Shown here in pieces: positions 10,115 through 18,283 of a stretch of 64,000 bases of DNA. The translations under genes were made by a program, and so were the position numbers. Each line of letters starts with the position of its first letter. Within the stretch, counting starts at the first letter, position 1. The stretch spans positions 4,836,001-4,900,000 of the forward strand of contig NZ_CP035913.1 in the NCBI RefSeq assembly GCF_004209755.1. The letters are read 5' to 3'. This stretch comes from Pseudoduganella lutea (GTDB lineage Bacteria > Pseudomonadota > Gammaproteobacteria > Burkholderiales > Burkholderiaceae_D). A model generated the notes under the pieces. It searched no databases, was not told where the DNA came from, and saw only the letters and a list, made by a program, of their open reading frames with translations.

Positions 10115-10165
10115 TGATGTTGGTAGGACGATGTTGGCAAGACAATGTTGGCAACGACGTTGGCC
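10115..10165. repeat. Degenerate 14-bp tandem repeat upstream of ydcH-like gene
   Basis: Four copies of a unit close to GATGTTGGCAAGAC; their TTGG cores start at 10120, 10134, 10148 and 10160 (spacing 14, 14, 12). The array fills the gap between the PP2C gene and the YdcH-like gene. No palindrome is evident. The function is unknown; it may be a slippage-generated array. Confidence 0.5.
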
Positions 10166-10204
10166 TTGAGCTTGGTAGCCCCCACACTGGTAGCGAATTC
10201 CCCC

Positions 10205-10405
10205 ATGAAGAACGAAGAAGAGATCCGGCGCCGCATCGTCGAACTGGACGTGGAGCATCGCGACCTGGATGCGGTGATCGAAATGCTGACGCGCGAAGGC
10301 CATCACGACCAGCTCCAGCTGCGTCGTTTGAAGAAACGCAAACTGCAATTGAAGGACTACATCACGCTGTTGAAGATGCAGCTGGTGCCCGACGTACCTG
10401 CCTGA
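10205..10405 (+). CDS. YdcH-like (DUF465) small coiled-coil protein
   Basis: 66-aa cytosolic protein, almost wholly helical and charged: an N-terminal EEEIRRRIVELDVEHRD segment, a short turn, and LRRLKKRKLQLKDYI. This pattern and length match the DUF465/YdcH family, whose function is not established. The ATG at 10205 is preferred over an upstream in-frame ATG because homology-like sequence begins there; the upstream extension is the translation of the 14-bp repeat region. The gene is followed by an 11-bp tandem array and then the helicase gene. Confidence 0.8.
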   Translation: MKNEEEIRRRIVELDVEHRDLDAVIEMLTREGHHDQLQLRRLKKRKLQLKDYITLLKMQLVPDVPA

Positions 10406-10414
10406 TTTTCGCTT

Positions 10415-10480
10415 GAGCAACAGCCGAGCAATAGCCGAGCAATAGCCCAGCAACAACCGAGCAATCACCTAGCAAGAAGC
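10415..10480. repeat. Six tandem copies of an 11-bp repeat
   Basis: Six consecutive 11-nt units with consensus GAGCAATAGCC: 10415-10425, 10426-10436, 10437-10447, 10448-10458, 10459-10469 and 10470-10480. Units 2 and 3 are identical and the others differ by one to a few bases. The array ends 3 nt before the TTG start of the helicase gene, so it forms that gene's 5' leader. An 11-bp period is close to one helical turn. It may bind a protein or be a product of slippage; copy-number change could alter translation of the helicase. Confidence 0.75.
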
Positions 10481-10483
10481 AAA

Positions 10484-12517
10484 TTGACCGACCAAGACCA
10501 GACGCCAGCCGTTCCCGACGGCCATGGCGACGATTCCGTTTCCGCAGCCGCTCCCGGCAAATACGATGCCGAAGTCGAGCGCCTGTTCGGCGTCGGCGGC
10601 CCGCTGGGGCCGGCGGTCGGCGGTTTTCGTCCCCGCAAATCGCAAACCGAGATGGCGAAGGCCATTGCCCAGGCCATCGCCGAACAGCAGACGCTGATCG
10701 CCGAGGCGGGCACCGGCACGGGCAAGACGTTCGCCTACCTGGTGCCGGCGCTGATGTGGGGCGGCAAGACGATCGTGTCGACCGGCACGAAGAACCTCCA
10801 GGACCAGCTGTTCCTGCGCGATATTCCCACCGTGCGCGCCGCATTGAAGGCGCCGGTGTCGGTGGCGCTGCTGAAGGGCCGCGGCAATTACCTGTGCCAT
10901 TACCACCTGGAGCGCACGCTGGCGAACGGCCGGATGACGTCGCGCGAGGACGTGGGCTACCTGCGCGAAATTTCCCGCTTCCTGAAGATGACGCAGACGG
11001 GTGACAAGGCCGAACTGGCGCGCGTGCCGGAGAACGCGCCGGTGTGGAACCTCGTCACGTCCACGCGCGAGAATTGCCTTGGCCAGGAGTGCCAGTACAA
11101 CCAGGACTGCTTCGTGCTGAAAGCGCGGCGCGAGGCGCAGCAGGCGGACGTGGTGGTCGTCAACCACCACCTGTTCTTTGCCGACGTGGCGCTGAAGGAT
11201 ACCGGCGTGGCCGAGCTGCTGCCGTCGGCGAACACGATCATCTTCGACGAGGCGCACCAGCTGCCCGATACGGCCACGCTGTTCTTCGGCGAGACGGTGT
11301 CCACCAGCCAGGTGCTGGAACTGTGCCGCGACGTGCTGGCCGAAGGCCTGGCGCATGCGCGCGACGGCGCCAACTGGGCCAGCGTGGTCTCCGTGGTGGA
11401 GAAGGCGGCGCGCGACCTGCGCCTGACCTTCCCGCAGGATGTGGTGCGGCTGTCGCTGCCGCAGATCGCGCCGTCGTCCGAGTTTTTCCCGGCGCTGGAA
11501 AAGCTCAAGCAGGAGCTGGACGGCATGCTCGAGGTGCTGGAAGGGCAGGCGCAGCGCGCCGAGACCATCGAGCATTGCCGCACGCGCGGCCTGGAACTGG
11601 CGCAGAAATACAAGGACTGGACCTACGATCCCAAGGTCAAGGTGCCGCCGGGCAAGGAGGCCGTGTACTGGGTGGAGGCGTTCGCCAGCTCGCTGCAGTT
11701 GCACAAGACGCCCCTGTCGATCGCACAGATTTTCAGCAACCAACGCGAAGGCACGCCGCGCAGCTGGATCTTCACGTCGGCGACGCTGGCGGTGAAGAAC
11801 GACTTCAAGCACTTCTCCCATCAACTGGGGCTGTACGACGAGCCGGCGATGTCCTGGCCCAGCCCATTCGACTACGCGGAGCAGGGCATCCTGTATGTGC
11901 CGCAGGGATTGCCCGATCCGAATTCGCTGGGCTACACGGACGCGGTGCTCGATTGCGCGCTGCCCGTCATCGAGGCGGCCGGCGGGCGCACCTTCCTGCT
12001 GTGCACCACGCTGCGCGCCGTGAAGCGCGCCGCGGAGCGGCTGCGCGATGAATTCGAGCGCCGTGGCCTGAAGTTCCCGCTGTTCGTGCAGGGCGACCGT
12101 GGCCGCACCGAGCTGCTGGACCAGTTCCGCAAGGCCGGCAACGGGGTGCTGATCGGTAGCCAGAGCTTCTGGGAAGGCGTGGACGTACGGGGCGAGGCGC
12201 TGTCACTCGTCATCATCGACAAGCTGCCGTTCGCGCCGCCGGACGACCCGGTACTGGCCGCGCGCATCGAGGTGATGGAAAAGAAGGGCATGAACGGCTT
12301 CGTCCACCACACGCTGCCCGAAGCGATCATCAACCTGAAGCAGGGCGCCGGCCGGCTGATCCGCGATGAAGGCGACCGCGGCGTGCTGATGCTGTGCGAT
12401 CCGCGCGTGATCACCAAGCCCTACGGGCGCCGCATCTGGCAAAGCCTGCCACCTTTCAAGCGCACCCGCGAGCAGGCGGAAGTGATCGCCTTCTTCCAGC
12501 CGCCCGCGGCGGAATAA
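10484..12517 (+). CDS. DinG/YoaA-family iron-sulfur DNA helicase
   Basis: Superfamily 2, XPD-like ATP-dependent DNA helicase, 677 aa. Walker A is AEAGTGTGKT, the DEAH box is IIFDEAHQL, and a motif VI-like GAGRLIR lies near the C-terminus. Four Cys for a [4Fe-4S] cluster are at 138, 198, 203 and 209, spaced as in XPD/DinG/YoaA. Such helicases unwind forked DNA, D-loops or R-loops during repair. The start is TTG, with only a weak AAGAAG upstream; the conserved helicase domain begins about residue 45, so a downstream start is possible. It is preceded by the 11-bp tandem array. YoaA is the closer match in length and layout than E. coli DinG. Confidence 0.9.
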   Translation: MTDQDQTPAVPDGHGDDSVSAAAPGKYDAEVERLFGVGGPLGPAVGGFRPRKSQTEMAKAIAQAIAEQQTLIAEAGTGTGKTFAYLVPALMWGGKTIVSTGTKNLQDQLFLRDIPTVRAALKAPVSVALLKGRGNYLCHYHLERTLANGRMTSREDVGYLREISRFLKMTQTGDKAELARVPENAPVWNLVTSTRENCLGQECQYNQDCFVLKARREAQQADVVVVNHHLFFADVALKDTGVAELLPSANTIIFDEAHQLPDTATLFFGETVSTSQVLELCRDVLAEGLAHARDGANWASVVSVVEKAARDLRLTFPQDVVRLSLPQIAPSSEFFPALEKLKQELDGMLEVLEGQAQRAETIEHCRTRGLELAQKYKDWTYDPKVKVPPGKEAVYWVEAFASSLQLHKTPLSIAQIFSNQREGTPRSWIFTSATLAVKNDFKHFSHQLGLYDEPAMSWPSPFDYAEQGILYVPQGLPDPNSLGYTDAVLDCALPVIEAAGGRTFLLCTTLRAVKRAAERLRDEFERRGLKFPLFVQGDRGRTELLDQFRKAGNGVLIGSQSFWEGVDVRGEALSLVIIDKLPFAPPDDPVLAARIEVMEKKGMNGFVHHTLPEAIINLKQGAGRLIRDEGDRGVLMLCDPRVITKPYGRRIWQSLPPFKRTREQAEVIAFFQPPAAE

Positions 12518-12545
12518 TTCCTCCTTGATCCCTCCATGGCGCGTT

Positions 12546-12604
12546 GACTGCGCAGTCGCTTGACTGCGCAGTCAACCTGCAAATGAGATTTGCGCCAGCG
12601 CAAA
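12546..12604. promoter_or_regulatory. Cluster of three palindromes upstream of the TIR gene
   Basis: Two copies of the perfect 12-bp palindrome GACTGCGCAGTC (12546-12557 and 12562-12573, centres 16 bp apart) are followed by TTTGCG-ccag-CGCAAA (12589-12604). They occupy the 170-nt gap between the helicase and the TIR gene. Repeated palindromes upstream of a start are usual for operators; the GACTGCGCAGTC pair could also form a stem and end the helicase transcript. No clear promoter boxes could be assigned. Regulation of the TIR/ATPase pair from here is an inference. Confidence 0.5.
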
Positions 12605-12687
12605 GTAACCGTTGACCAGCTTGTTACAGTGGGCCGCAGCAGTTACACAAAAAAAGTCAAATCAGGGGAGAAACAGGAGAGGACGAC

Positions 12688-13293
12688 ATGACGATCCGCT
12701 ATGGCTGTTTCTTCAGCTATGCCCATGGCCAGCATGCCTACATGAGGGAATTCCGCAATGCCCTCGTCGACGCGCTGCGCTGCTACCTCGAACCGCACCT
12801 CGATACCGAAGCCGAACTGTTCGTCGACAGCGAACAGCTTGGCGGCGGCGACGATTTGGACACGAAAATCGCCCGCGCCATGTGTGAGAGCGCATGCATG
12901 ATCATGATCTACACGCCGAAGTACGAGGCCCACGCGTACACCCGGCGTGAATTCGCCGCCATGCAGATGATCGAGGCCGAGCGCCGTGCCTGGTATCCGC
13001 TGCCCAGCCACCTGATCATCCCCGTGATCATGACGCGGCACCCGATCGGCCTGCCGCCCCAGATCAGCGAACCGGGCTTCTATGTCGACTTCTCGCGCTA
13101 CACGCTGGCGACGGGCGACCTGAAGACGAACCCAGATTACCTGCCCGACATCGCCAAGATCGTGCAGCGCATCGTCGCCCATTATCACTACCTGAAATAC
13201 AGTATCCCGCCCGGGCACGATTGCGGCCGGTTCGTGCTGCCGCCGGCGCCGCCGGAATGGCGCCCGGTGCCGCCGCCGCATTTCCCCCGGTGA
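12688..13293 (+). CDS. TIR-domain protein
   Basis: 201-aa soluble protein whose first 145 residues or so form a TIR domain. It opens with CFFSYAHG (residues 7-14; the usual first strand is FiSYa) and continues with ELFVDSEQLGGGDDL, the typical D..l..G..w box. SACMIMIYTPKYE is the next strand, and Glu88 in YTRREF falls where TIR NAD-cleaving enzymes carry their catalytic glutamate. The last 55 residues are Pro-rich. A good ribosome binding site (AGGAGAGG, 12675-12682) sets the start. It lies 78 nt before an ATPase-TPR gene on the same strand, so the two probably work together. NADase activity and a defence role are inferred from the family and not shown by the sequence. Confidence 0.85.
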   Translation: MTIRYGCFFSYAHGQHAYMREFRNALVDALRCYLEPHLDTEAELFVDSEQLGGGDDLDTKIARAMCESACMIMIYTPKYEAHAYTRREFAAMQMIEAERRAWYPLPSHLIIPVIMTRHPIGLPPQISEPGFYVDFSRYTLATGDLKTNPDYLPDIAKIVQRIVAHYHYLKYSIPPGHDCGRFVLPPAPPEWRPVPPPHFPR

Positions 13294-13371
13294 GTGTTCC
13301 TCGCCGCGCCACACCGTTTTTCATGTGTCCACGCACGTTTCCACAGGTTTTTCTTCGATAAGGGCCCCGCC

Positions 13372-15219
13372 ATGGAACCGCACCGACTGTCCCTCCCGTC
13401 GCTCGACGAACCCGGCGAAGTCGCCACCTTCTATTCCCACAAGGGCGGTGCCGGGCGCACGATGGCGCTGGCCAACCTTGCCGTCATGCTCGCGCGCCGC
13501 AACAATGCAACCGTGCCGACGCTGATGATCGACTGGGACCTGGAAGCACCGGGCCTGCACCATTATTTCCGCGCGAGCGGGGAGGGGCCGGGCGTGCTGG
13601 AACTGTTCGAGGCTTGCCGTGACCAGCTGCTGCGCCGCACGCGGCTGGCGGCCGGTGGCGACGACGCGGTGGTGGCCCAGGCCGTGCTGGATGCGGTGGG
13701 CTGGGAGCAGTACGTGACCCGGGCGGACAATGGCCGCCCGCTGTACCTGATGCGCGCCGGCCGGCAGGATGCGAGCTACCCGGAACGGCTCGCGCGGCTG
13801 GACTGGGAAGCATTGTTCGACGCCTGCCCGGCACTGTTTCGCGTCTTCGCGGAAAACCTGGCGCGGCGTTTCCGCCACGTGCTCGTGGACTCCAGCGCGG
13901 GGCGTGGCGGTACGACGGGCATCTGCACGACGCTGCTGCCAACGAAGCTGGTGCTCGTGTTCGCACCGAACCGCCAGAACCTGGAAGGCATCGAGGCGCT
14001 GGTACAGCGCGCCACCACCTGGCGCCGCAGTCATGAGGAAGAACAGCGCCAGATGCTGGTCTACCCGCTGCCTTCGCGCATCGAGATGGACGATTCGTCA
14101 CGCCGCGCGCTGTGGCGGCGGGGCGATCCTGAGCGCGGCGTTCCCGGTTACCAGCCGCTGTTCGAACGAGCATTTGCCGAAGCTTACGGGTTGTCGCGCA
14201 TGTCGCTGGAAAGCTATTTCGACGAAGTGCAGTTGCAGCAGGCGCACAGTCTCGCATGCGGCGAACCGCTTCCCGTCCATGGCGACGAGGAACACGACCG
14301 CTTTTCCGTCACGCGCACGTTCCAGGCATTCCTTGGATGGTTCCTGGGCGGTTACCGGCCATGGCAGTCGCGCGATGAAATTCCGTTGCTCAATGCCGTG
14401 GCGCAGGGCCGGGCGGCAATGGAGCGCGGCGGCGGCCGCGGCGTTTCGCTGCCGCTGGCCCGCGACCTGGCCCGCCTTGGCGAACTGTATCGCCGCGAGG
14501 GCCGCCTGGATCAGGCCGCCGGCTGCATCGAGGAAGGCCTGGCGCTGCACGTGCTGATCCTGGGCGACGACCATGCCGATACGCTGGACAGCAAGGCGGC
14601 GCTGGCCGACCTGCTGTTCGAGCAGGAAAAGTATGGGGAGGCGCATTTCCTTCAGGAAACGGTGCTGGAAGTGCGCGAGCGGCTGTTCGGCGCCGGCGCA
14701 CCCGTCACGCTGGAAGCGGCTTCCGCGCTGGCGGCAACGCTGGCGCAACTGCACCAGACACCCGAAGCGCTGGCGCTGCAGGATGCCGTCATCGACGCCC
14801 ACCAGCGCCAGCTGGGCAATGAACATCTGGCCACCATTGAAAGCCTGGCGGTGCGCGCCGACATCCTGTGCCACGGCGAACAGCTCGAGGGCGCCGTGGA
14901 ACTGCTCGAACAGGTGCTTGCGCTGCGCAGCCGCCTGCTGGGGCCTGAACACGCCGACACGGTGCGCACGCGCAAGGTGCTGCTGCAGGCACGCAACCGG
15001 CTGAAGCAGCCGGAGCGCCCGGCCGCGCGCGATGTGCACGGGAGCAAGCAGGAGTGTGGACACGAATGTGGGCAGGAATGTGGGCAAAAGCGCGGGCGCG
15101 ATCCGCAAGGCATCGGCATCGAGCAGGGGCGCGCGGCCTATCCGGCAAGCCGCGAACGGCGCGTTACGCCGGACGAGCTCGCCGTCGATGGCGACCTGTC
15201 CACGTCGCGCCTGCGCTGA
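13372..15219 (+). CDS. KGGxGR P-loop ATPase fused to TPR repeats
   Basis: 615-aa protein. The N-terminal MinD/ParA-like ATPase domain has a deviant Walker A, HKGGAGRT (Lys24-Thr30), then LMIDWDLEAPGL (about 51-62) and HVLVDSSAGRGG near residue 170. A linker follows, and from about residue 390 to 560 come kinesin-light-chain-type TPRs (repeats carrying LGDDHADTL, LGNEHLATI, LGPEHADTV). The last 60 residues are low complexity with an ECGHECGQECG stretch. The ATG at 13372 has AAGGG upstream; a GTG at 13294 would add 26 residues. KGGVGR ATPase-TPR proteins accompany TIR proteins in actinobacterial FxSxx-COOH loci, but no radical SAM or peptide gene is present here. It probably senses or regulates the TIR partner. 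Confidence 0.82.
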   Translation: MEPHRLSLPSLDEPGEVATFYSHKGGAGRTMALANLAVMLARRNNATVPTLMIDWDLEAPGLHHYFRASGEGPGVLELFEACRDQLLRRTRLAAGGDDAVVAQAVLDAVGWEQYVTRADNGRPLYLMRAGRQDASYPERLARLDWEALFDACPALFRVFAENLARRFRHVLVDSSAGRGGTTGICTTLLPTKLVLVFAPNRQNLEGIEALVQRATTWRRSHEEEQRQMLVYPLPSRIEMDDSSRRALWRRGDPERGVPGYQPLFERAFAEAYGLSRMSLESYFDEVQLQQAHSLACGEPLPVHGDEEHDRFSVTRTFQAFLGWFLGGYRPWQSRDEIPLLNAVAQGRAAMERGGGRGVSLPLARDLARLGELYRREGRLDQAAGCIEEGLALHVLILGDDHADTLDSKAALADLLFEQEKYGEAHFLQETVLEVRERLFGAGAPVTLEAASALAATLAQLHQTPEALALQDAVIDAHQRQLGNEHLATIESLAVRADILCHGEQLEGAVELLEQVLALRSRLLGPEHADTVRTRKVLLQARNRLKQPERPAARDVHGSKQECGHECGQECGQKRGRDPQGIGIEQGRAAYPASRERRVTPDELAVDGDLSTSRLR

Positions 15220-15292
15220 AAGCGCCACATTCCGCAGCACAGGGCAGTGCCAGCATGTGCTGGACGGGCGTTGCTTCAGGTAAAATTCCCCT

Positions 15293-16030
15293 ATGAGAAT
15301 CCTGATCAGTAACGACGACGGCTACCTGGCGCCCGGCATCAACGCACTCGCGGACGCGCTGGCCACGATCGCCGACATCGTGGTGGTGGCACCCGACAGC
15401 AACCGCTCCGGCGCATCGAATTCGCTGTCGCTGGACCGGCCGCTGTCGGTGCAGCAAGCCGCCAATGGTTTCTATTTTGTCAATGGCACACCCACCGACT
15501 GCGTGCACGTGGCATTGACGGGCATGCTCGTCGAACGCCCGGACCTGGTGGTTTCCGGCATCAACAATGGCCCCAATATGGGGGACGACACGCTGTACTC
15601 GGGCACGGTGGCGGCTGCTACCGAAGGCTACCTGTTCGGCATTCCAGCCATTGCCTTCTCGCAAGGCGAATGGGGCTGGGCCCATATCGACGATGCGGCC
15701 AAGGCAGCGCGCGACATCGTGCTGCGCTACGCCGATGCCCTGGCGAAGCCCTACCTGCTGAACGTGAATATCCCGAACCGGCCCTACGATATGCTGGGCC
15801 AGCCGGTTGCCACGCGGCTGGGGCGGCGACACCAGGCCGAACCGGTGATCAAGAGCCACGACCCGCGCGGCCGCGAGATTTTCTGGATCGGCCCGCCCGG
15901 TGCCTGCAAGGATGCCGGCGAAGGCACCGATTTCCACGCCGTACAGCAGGGCAACATCTCCATGACGCCGTTGCAGATCGACCTGACCCATCGCACACAA
16001 CTCGACCTCCTGGCAAAGGCCCTCGGATGA
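15293..16030 (+). CDS. surE: 5'/3'-nucleotidase SurE
   Basis: 245-aa survival protein E, a metal-dependent nucleoside monophosphate phosphatase of stationary phase. The N-terminal [11 protein letters not shown] carries the metal-binding Asp8/Asp9. It is followed by [17 protein letters not shown] and [24 protein letters not shown], all family signatures. It overlaps pcm by 3 nt (ATGA) and heads the conserved surE-pcm-nlpD-rpoS order of proteobacteria. It starts 73 nt after the TIR/ATPase module, marking the return to core genes. Confidence 0.97.
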   Translation: MRILISNDDGYLAPGINALADALATIADIVVVAPDSNRSGASNSLSLDRPLSVQQAANGFYFVNGTPTDCVHVALTGMLVERPDLVVSGINNGPNMGDDTLYSGTVAAATEGYLFGIPAIAFSQGEWGWAHIDDAAKAARDIVLRYADALAKPYLLNVNIPNRPYDMLGQPVATRLGRRHQAEPVIKSHDPRGREIFWIGPPGACKDAGEGTDFHAVQQGNISMTPLQIDLTHRTQLDLLAKALG

Positions 16031-16941
16031 CCGACAAGCCCCGTAACTTCCCGCTGCCCCTTTCGTCGGTGACGGACAAGGGGCAAAAGAAGCAACCCGT
16101 CTTTGGCCCGGTGGCAACACCGCAGACGGCGACGCGCAATGCCGCCTACAACGCCTTGCACAACACGGCCCCGAACACGGCGGGCAAGCCGACCCATGCC
16201 CCGGCACCCGGCATGCCGGCGTCCACGCATGGTCTCAATGCGCGGCCCGGTCGCCCGGTCGGCGTGCCGCCCGAGCGCGTGCCGCCGGCGGCACCGAGGC
16301 AGGATGCACTGGTGTCGGGCGCGGTGCGGCGCGCGATGGTGGCGCGGGTGGCGCAGCAGGGCGTGCGCGACCGGGCAGTTTTGAGTGCGCTGGAAGCCGT
16401 GCCGCGTCACCTTTTCGTGGAAGAGGGGCTGGCGCCGCAAGCCTATATCGATGCGTCGCTGCCGATCGGCCATCACCAGACGATCTCGCAACCCTATATC
16501 GTGGGGCGGATGATCGAAGTGATGCGGCAGGGCGCGACACTGCAGCGGGTACTGGAAATCGGTACCGGTTGCGGCTACCAGGCAGCCGTTCTTGCATGTA
16601 TTGCACAAGACGTGTATTCCATTGAGCGCATCAAACCGTTACATGAGCTGGCGAAAGCCAACCTGCGGCCGCTGCGGGTGCCGAACCTGCGGTTGCATTA
16701 CGGAGATGGTATGCTTGGGCTGCCACAGGCAGCGCCGTTCGACGGCATCATCCTCGCCGCCGCGGGTCTGGAAGTACCGCGGGCGCTGCTGGAGCAATTG
16801 GCCATCGGCGGGCGATTGGTTGCGCCGGTAGGCGAGCGCAGCCAGCACCTGGAGCTGGTCACGCGTGTGGCAAAGAGCGAATGGCAGCGCCAGATGCTCG
16901 AAGATTGCCATTTCGTACCGCTGCGGCCCGGTACGGTGTGA
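16027..16941 (+). CDS. pcm: Protein-L-isoaspartate O-methyltransferase with N-terminal extension
   Basis: SAM-dependent repair enzyme that methylates L-isoaspartyl residues in aged proteins. The product is 304 aa against about 210-225 for typical Pcm. The extra first 95 residues are rich in Thr, Pro, Asn and Ala and look disordered. The catalytic part starts near residue 97 ([12 protein letters not shown]) and has PRHLFVEE, the SAM motif [16 protein letters not shown], and the C-terminal GGRLVAPVG. The start overlaps the surE stop (ATGA), so the long form is translationally coupled. A later start cannot be excluded. Confidence 0.92.
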   Translation: MTDKPRNFPLPLSSVTDKGQKKQPVFGPVATPQTATRNAAYNALHNTAPNTAGKPTHAPAPGMPASTHGLNARPGRPVGVPPERVPPAAPRQDALVSGAVRRAMVARVAQQGVRDRAVLSALEAVPRHLFVEEGLAPQAYIDASLPIGHHQTISQPYIVGRMIEVMRQGATLQRVLEIGTGCGYQAAVLACIAQDVYSIERIKPLHELAKANLRPLRVPNLRLHYGDGMLGLPQAAPFDGIILAAAGLEVPRALLEQLAIGGRLVAPVGERSQHLELVTRVAKSEWQRQMLEDCHFVPLRPGTV

Positions 16942-17030
16942 AGAACGCAGTGAGGAAATTGCGGTGTGAGAAGTGCGGCAGGAAGCGCGCTTTGTGCGCT
17001 CTGTAAAAGCGCATTGGACATTGCACGGAG

Positions 17031-17137
17031 CGTTTGCGTTGAACGTTTGCAAAAGCGTTTGCCCTGAACATTCGCATAAACGTTTGCAACAAGCGTTTGC
17101 ATTGAACGTGTGGCAAGTGTTTGCATCAAACGTTTGC
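17031..17137. repeat. Array of nine CGTTTGC motifs with 12.5-bp period
   Basis: CGTTTGC or close variants start at 17031, 17044, 17056, 17069, 17081, 17094, 17107, 17118 and 17131: steps of 13, 12, 13, 12, 13, 13, 11 and 13. A 25-bp super-unit (AACGTTTGC...AGCGTTTGC) is apparent. The array fills most of the 356-nt pcm-nlpD gap (16942-17297), which holds no gene that I can see. It may be a protein-binding array ahead of the nlpD-rpoS unit or a slippage product. The flanking sequence 16980-17030 carries weaker versions. Confidence 0.65.
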
Positions 17138-17203
17138 ACTGCAAGTTCCTCATTGTAAAGAACAAGTAATAACCCGCCTGGCCGCACGACCATGCCCGGT
17201 CTC

Positions 17204-17245
17204 GATGATGTCGATGACGTCGATGATGTCAATGACGTCGATGAC
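17204..17245. repeat. 9-bp tandem repeat upstream of nlpD
   Basis: Four and two-thirds copies of GATGATGTC/GATGACGTC: 17204-17212, 17213-17221, 17222-17230, 17231-17239 and 17240-17245. GATGACGTC contains the palindrome GACGTC. The array lies about 50 nt before the nlpD start and would sit in the leader of its transcript. Confidence 0.7.
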
Positions 17246-17297
17246 TACCGGGCCGCCGCGTGCCGCCCCCAGGTGTAGCCGAGAGATATCAATTCAG

Positions 17298-18227
17298 ATG
17301 AGCATGACAAAAAAAAGTTCCCTGTTTGTGTTGTTGCCGCTGGCGGTGTTGACCGCCTGTACGTCCACCCCGAACCAGGCGCCCGTGATCGAGCGCCCCG
17401 TCGCCCGCCGCGCGCCGCCGCCCGCGCCCGCGCCGGCACCGGTCCAGGAAACGCGTGAGGGGTACTACGCGGTGAAGAAGGGCGATACGCTGATCCGCAT
17501 CGCGCTCGATCACGGCCAGAATTATCGCGACATCGTGGCGTGGAATAACCTCGCCAACCCGAACGACATCAAGGTGGACCAGGTATTGCGCGTGGCACCG
17601 CCGGAAGATGCGCCGGGCGTGCGCACCGCTGCCGTCGTGATGCCGCCGGACACGACGAAGATTGCGCCGCCGCCACCGAAGAAAACGGAACCGAAAGGCG
17701 ACAAGAAGCCGTACACCGAAGCCGAACTGAAGAACGACAAGGATGGCAATGGCAAGCCGGACCCGGCGCCAAAGGCCGCCGACCGGCCGGTTCAACTGGC
17801 AAGCGTGAAACCGTCGGTACCCGCCGCCGCGCCAGCGCCGGTGCTGTCGCCCGAGGACCGCGAAGTCAGCTGGATGTGGCCCGCCGAAGGCAGGGTTGTC
17901 GGCCAGTTCGACGAAGGCAAGAACAAGGGGATCGACATCGCCGGCCGGCCGGGGCAGCAAGTGCTTGCGGCAGGTGCAGGAAAGGTGATGTATGCCGGTA
18001 GCGGCATCCGCGGTTATGGTAATCTCGTCATCGTAAAACACAGTAACGGCTTGTTGTCCGCCTATGCGCACAACCGGTCCATCCTCGTCAAGGAGGGCCA
18101 GACGGTGGGCAAAGGGCAGGCGATTGCCGAGATGGGGGATTCCGATTCCGACAGCGTCAAGCTGCACTTTGAAATCAGGCAGCAAGGCAAGCCGGTCGAT
18201 CCTTCGAAATTCCTGCCGAACCGCTAG
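17298..18227 (+). CDS. nlpD: NlpD-like LysM/M23 lipoprotein
   Basis: 309-aa outer-membrane lipoprotein that activates cell-wall amidases during division. The lipobox is LTAC with Cys21. A LysM domain follows (about residues 57-100, KKGDTLIRIALDHG), then a Lys/Pro-rich linker and a C-terminal M23 domain (about 195-305). Active M23 zinc ligands are not complete: the usual HxGID position reads NKGIDIA, and only one His of HxH remains (KLHFEIR). This matches the degenerate, activator-type NlpD. ATG 17298 and ATG 17304 are both possible. It is followed by rpoS, whose main promoter lies inside nlpD in other proteobacteria. Confidence 0.93.
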   Translation: MSMTKKSSLFVLLPLAVLTACTSTPNQAPVIERPVARRAPPPAPAPAPVQETREGYYAVKKGDTLIRIALDHGQNYRDIVAWNNLANPNDIKVDQVLRVAPPEDAPGVRTAAVVMPPDTTKIAPPPPKKTEPKGDKKPYTEAELKNDKDGNGKPDPAPKAADRPVQLASVKPSVPAAAPAPVLSPEDREVSWMWPAEGRVVGQFDEGKNKGIDIAGRPGQQVLAAGAGKVMYAGSGIRGYGNLVIVKHSNGLLSAYAHNRSILVKEGQTVGKGQAIAEMGDSDSDSVKLHFEIRQQGKPVDPSKFLPNR

Positions 18228-18283
18228 GAGGCTCCGGCTCCCAGGTTCCCGCCCAGCAGGCAACGTCTACCAGGTAAACGCCC

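Noticed and set aside
17031..17137. A possible CRISPR array
   Set aside because: The repeats are 7-12 bp with no constant spacer length or 24-40 bp direct repeats, and no cas gene is near.
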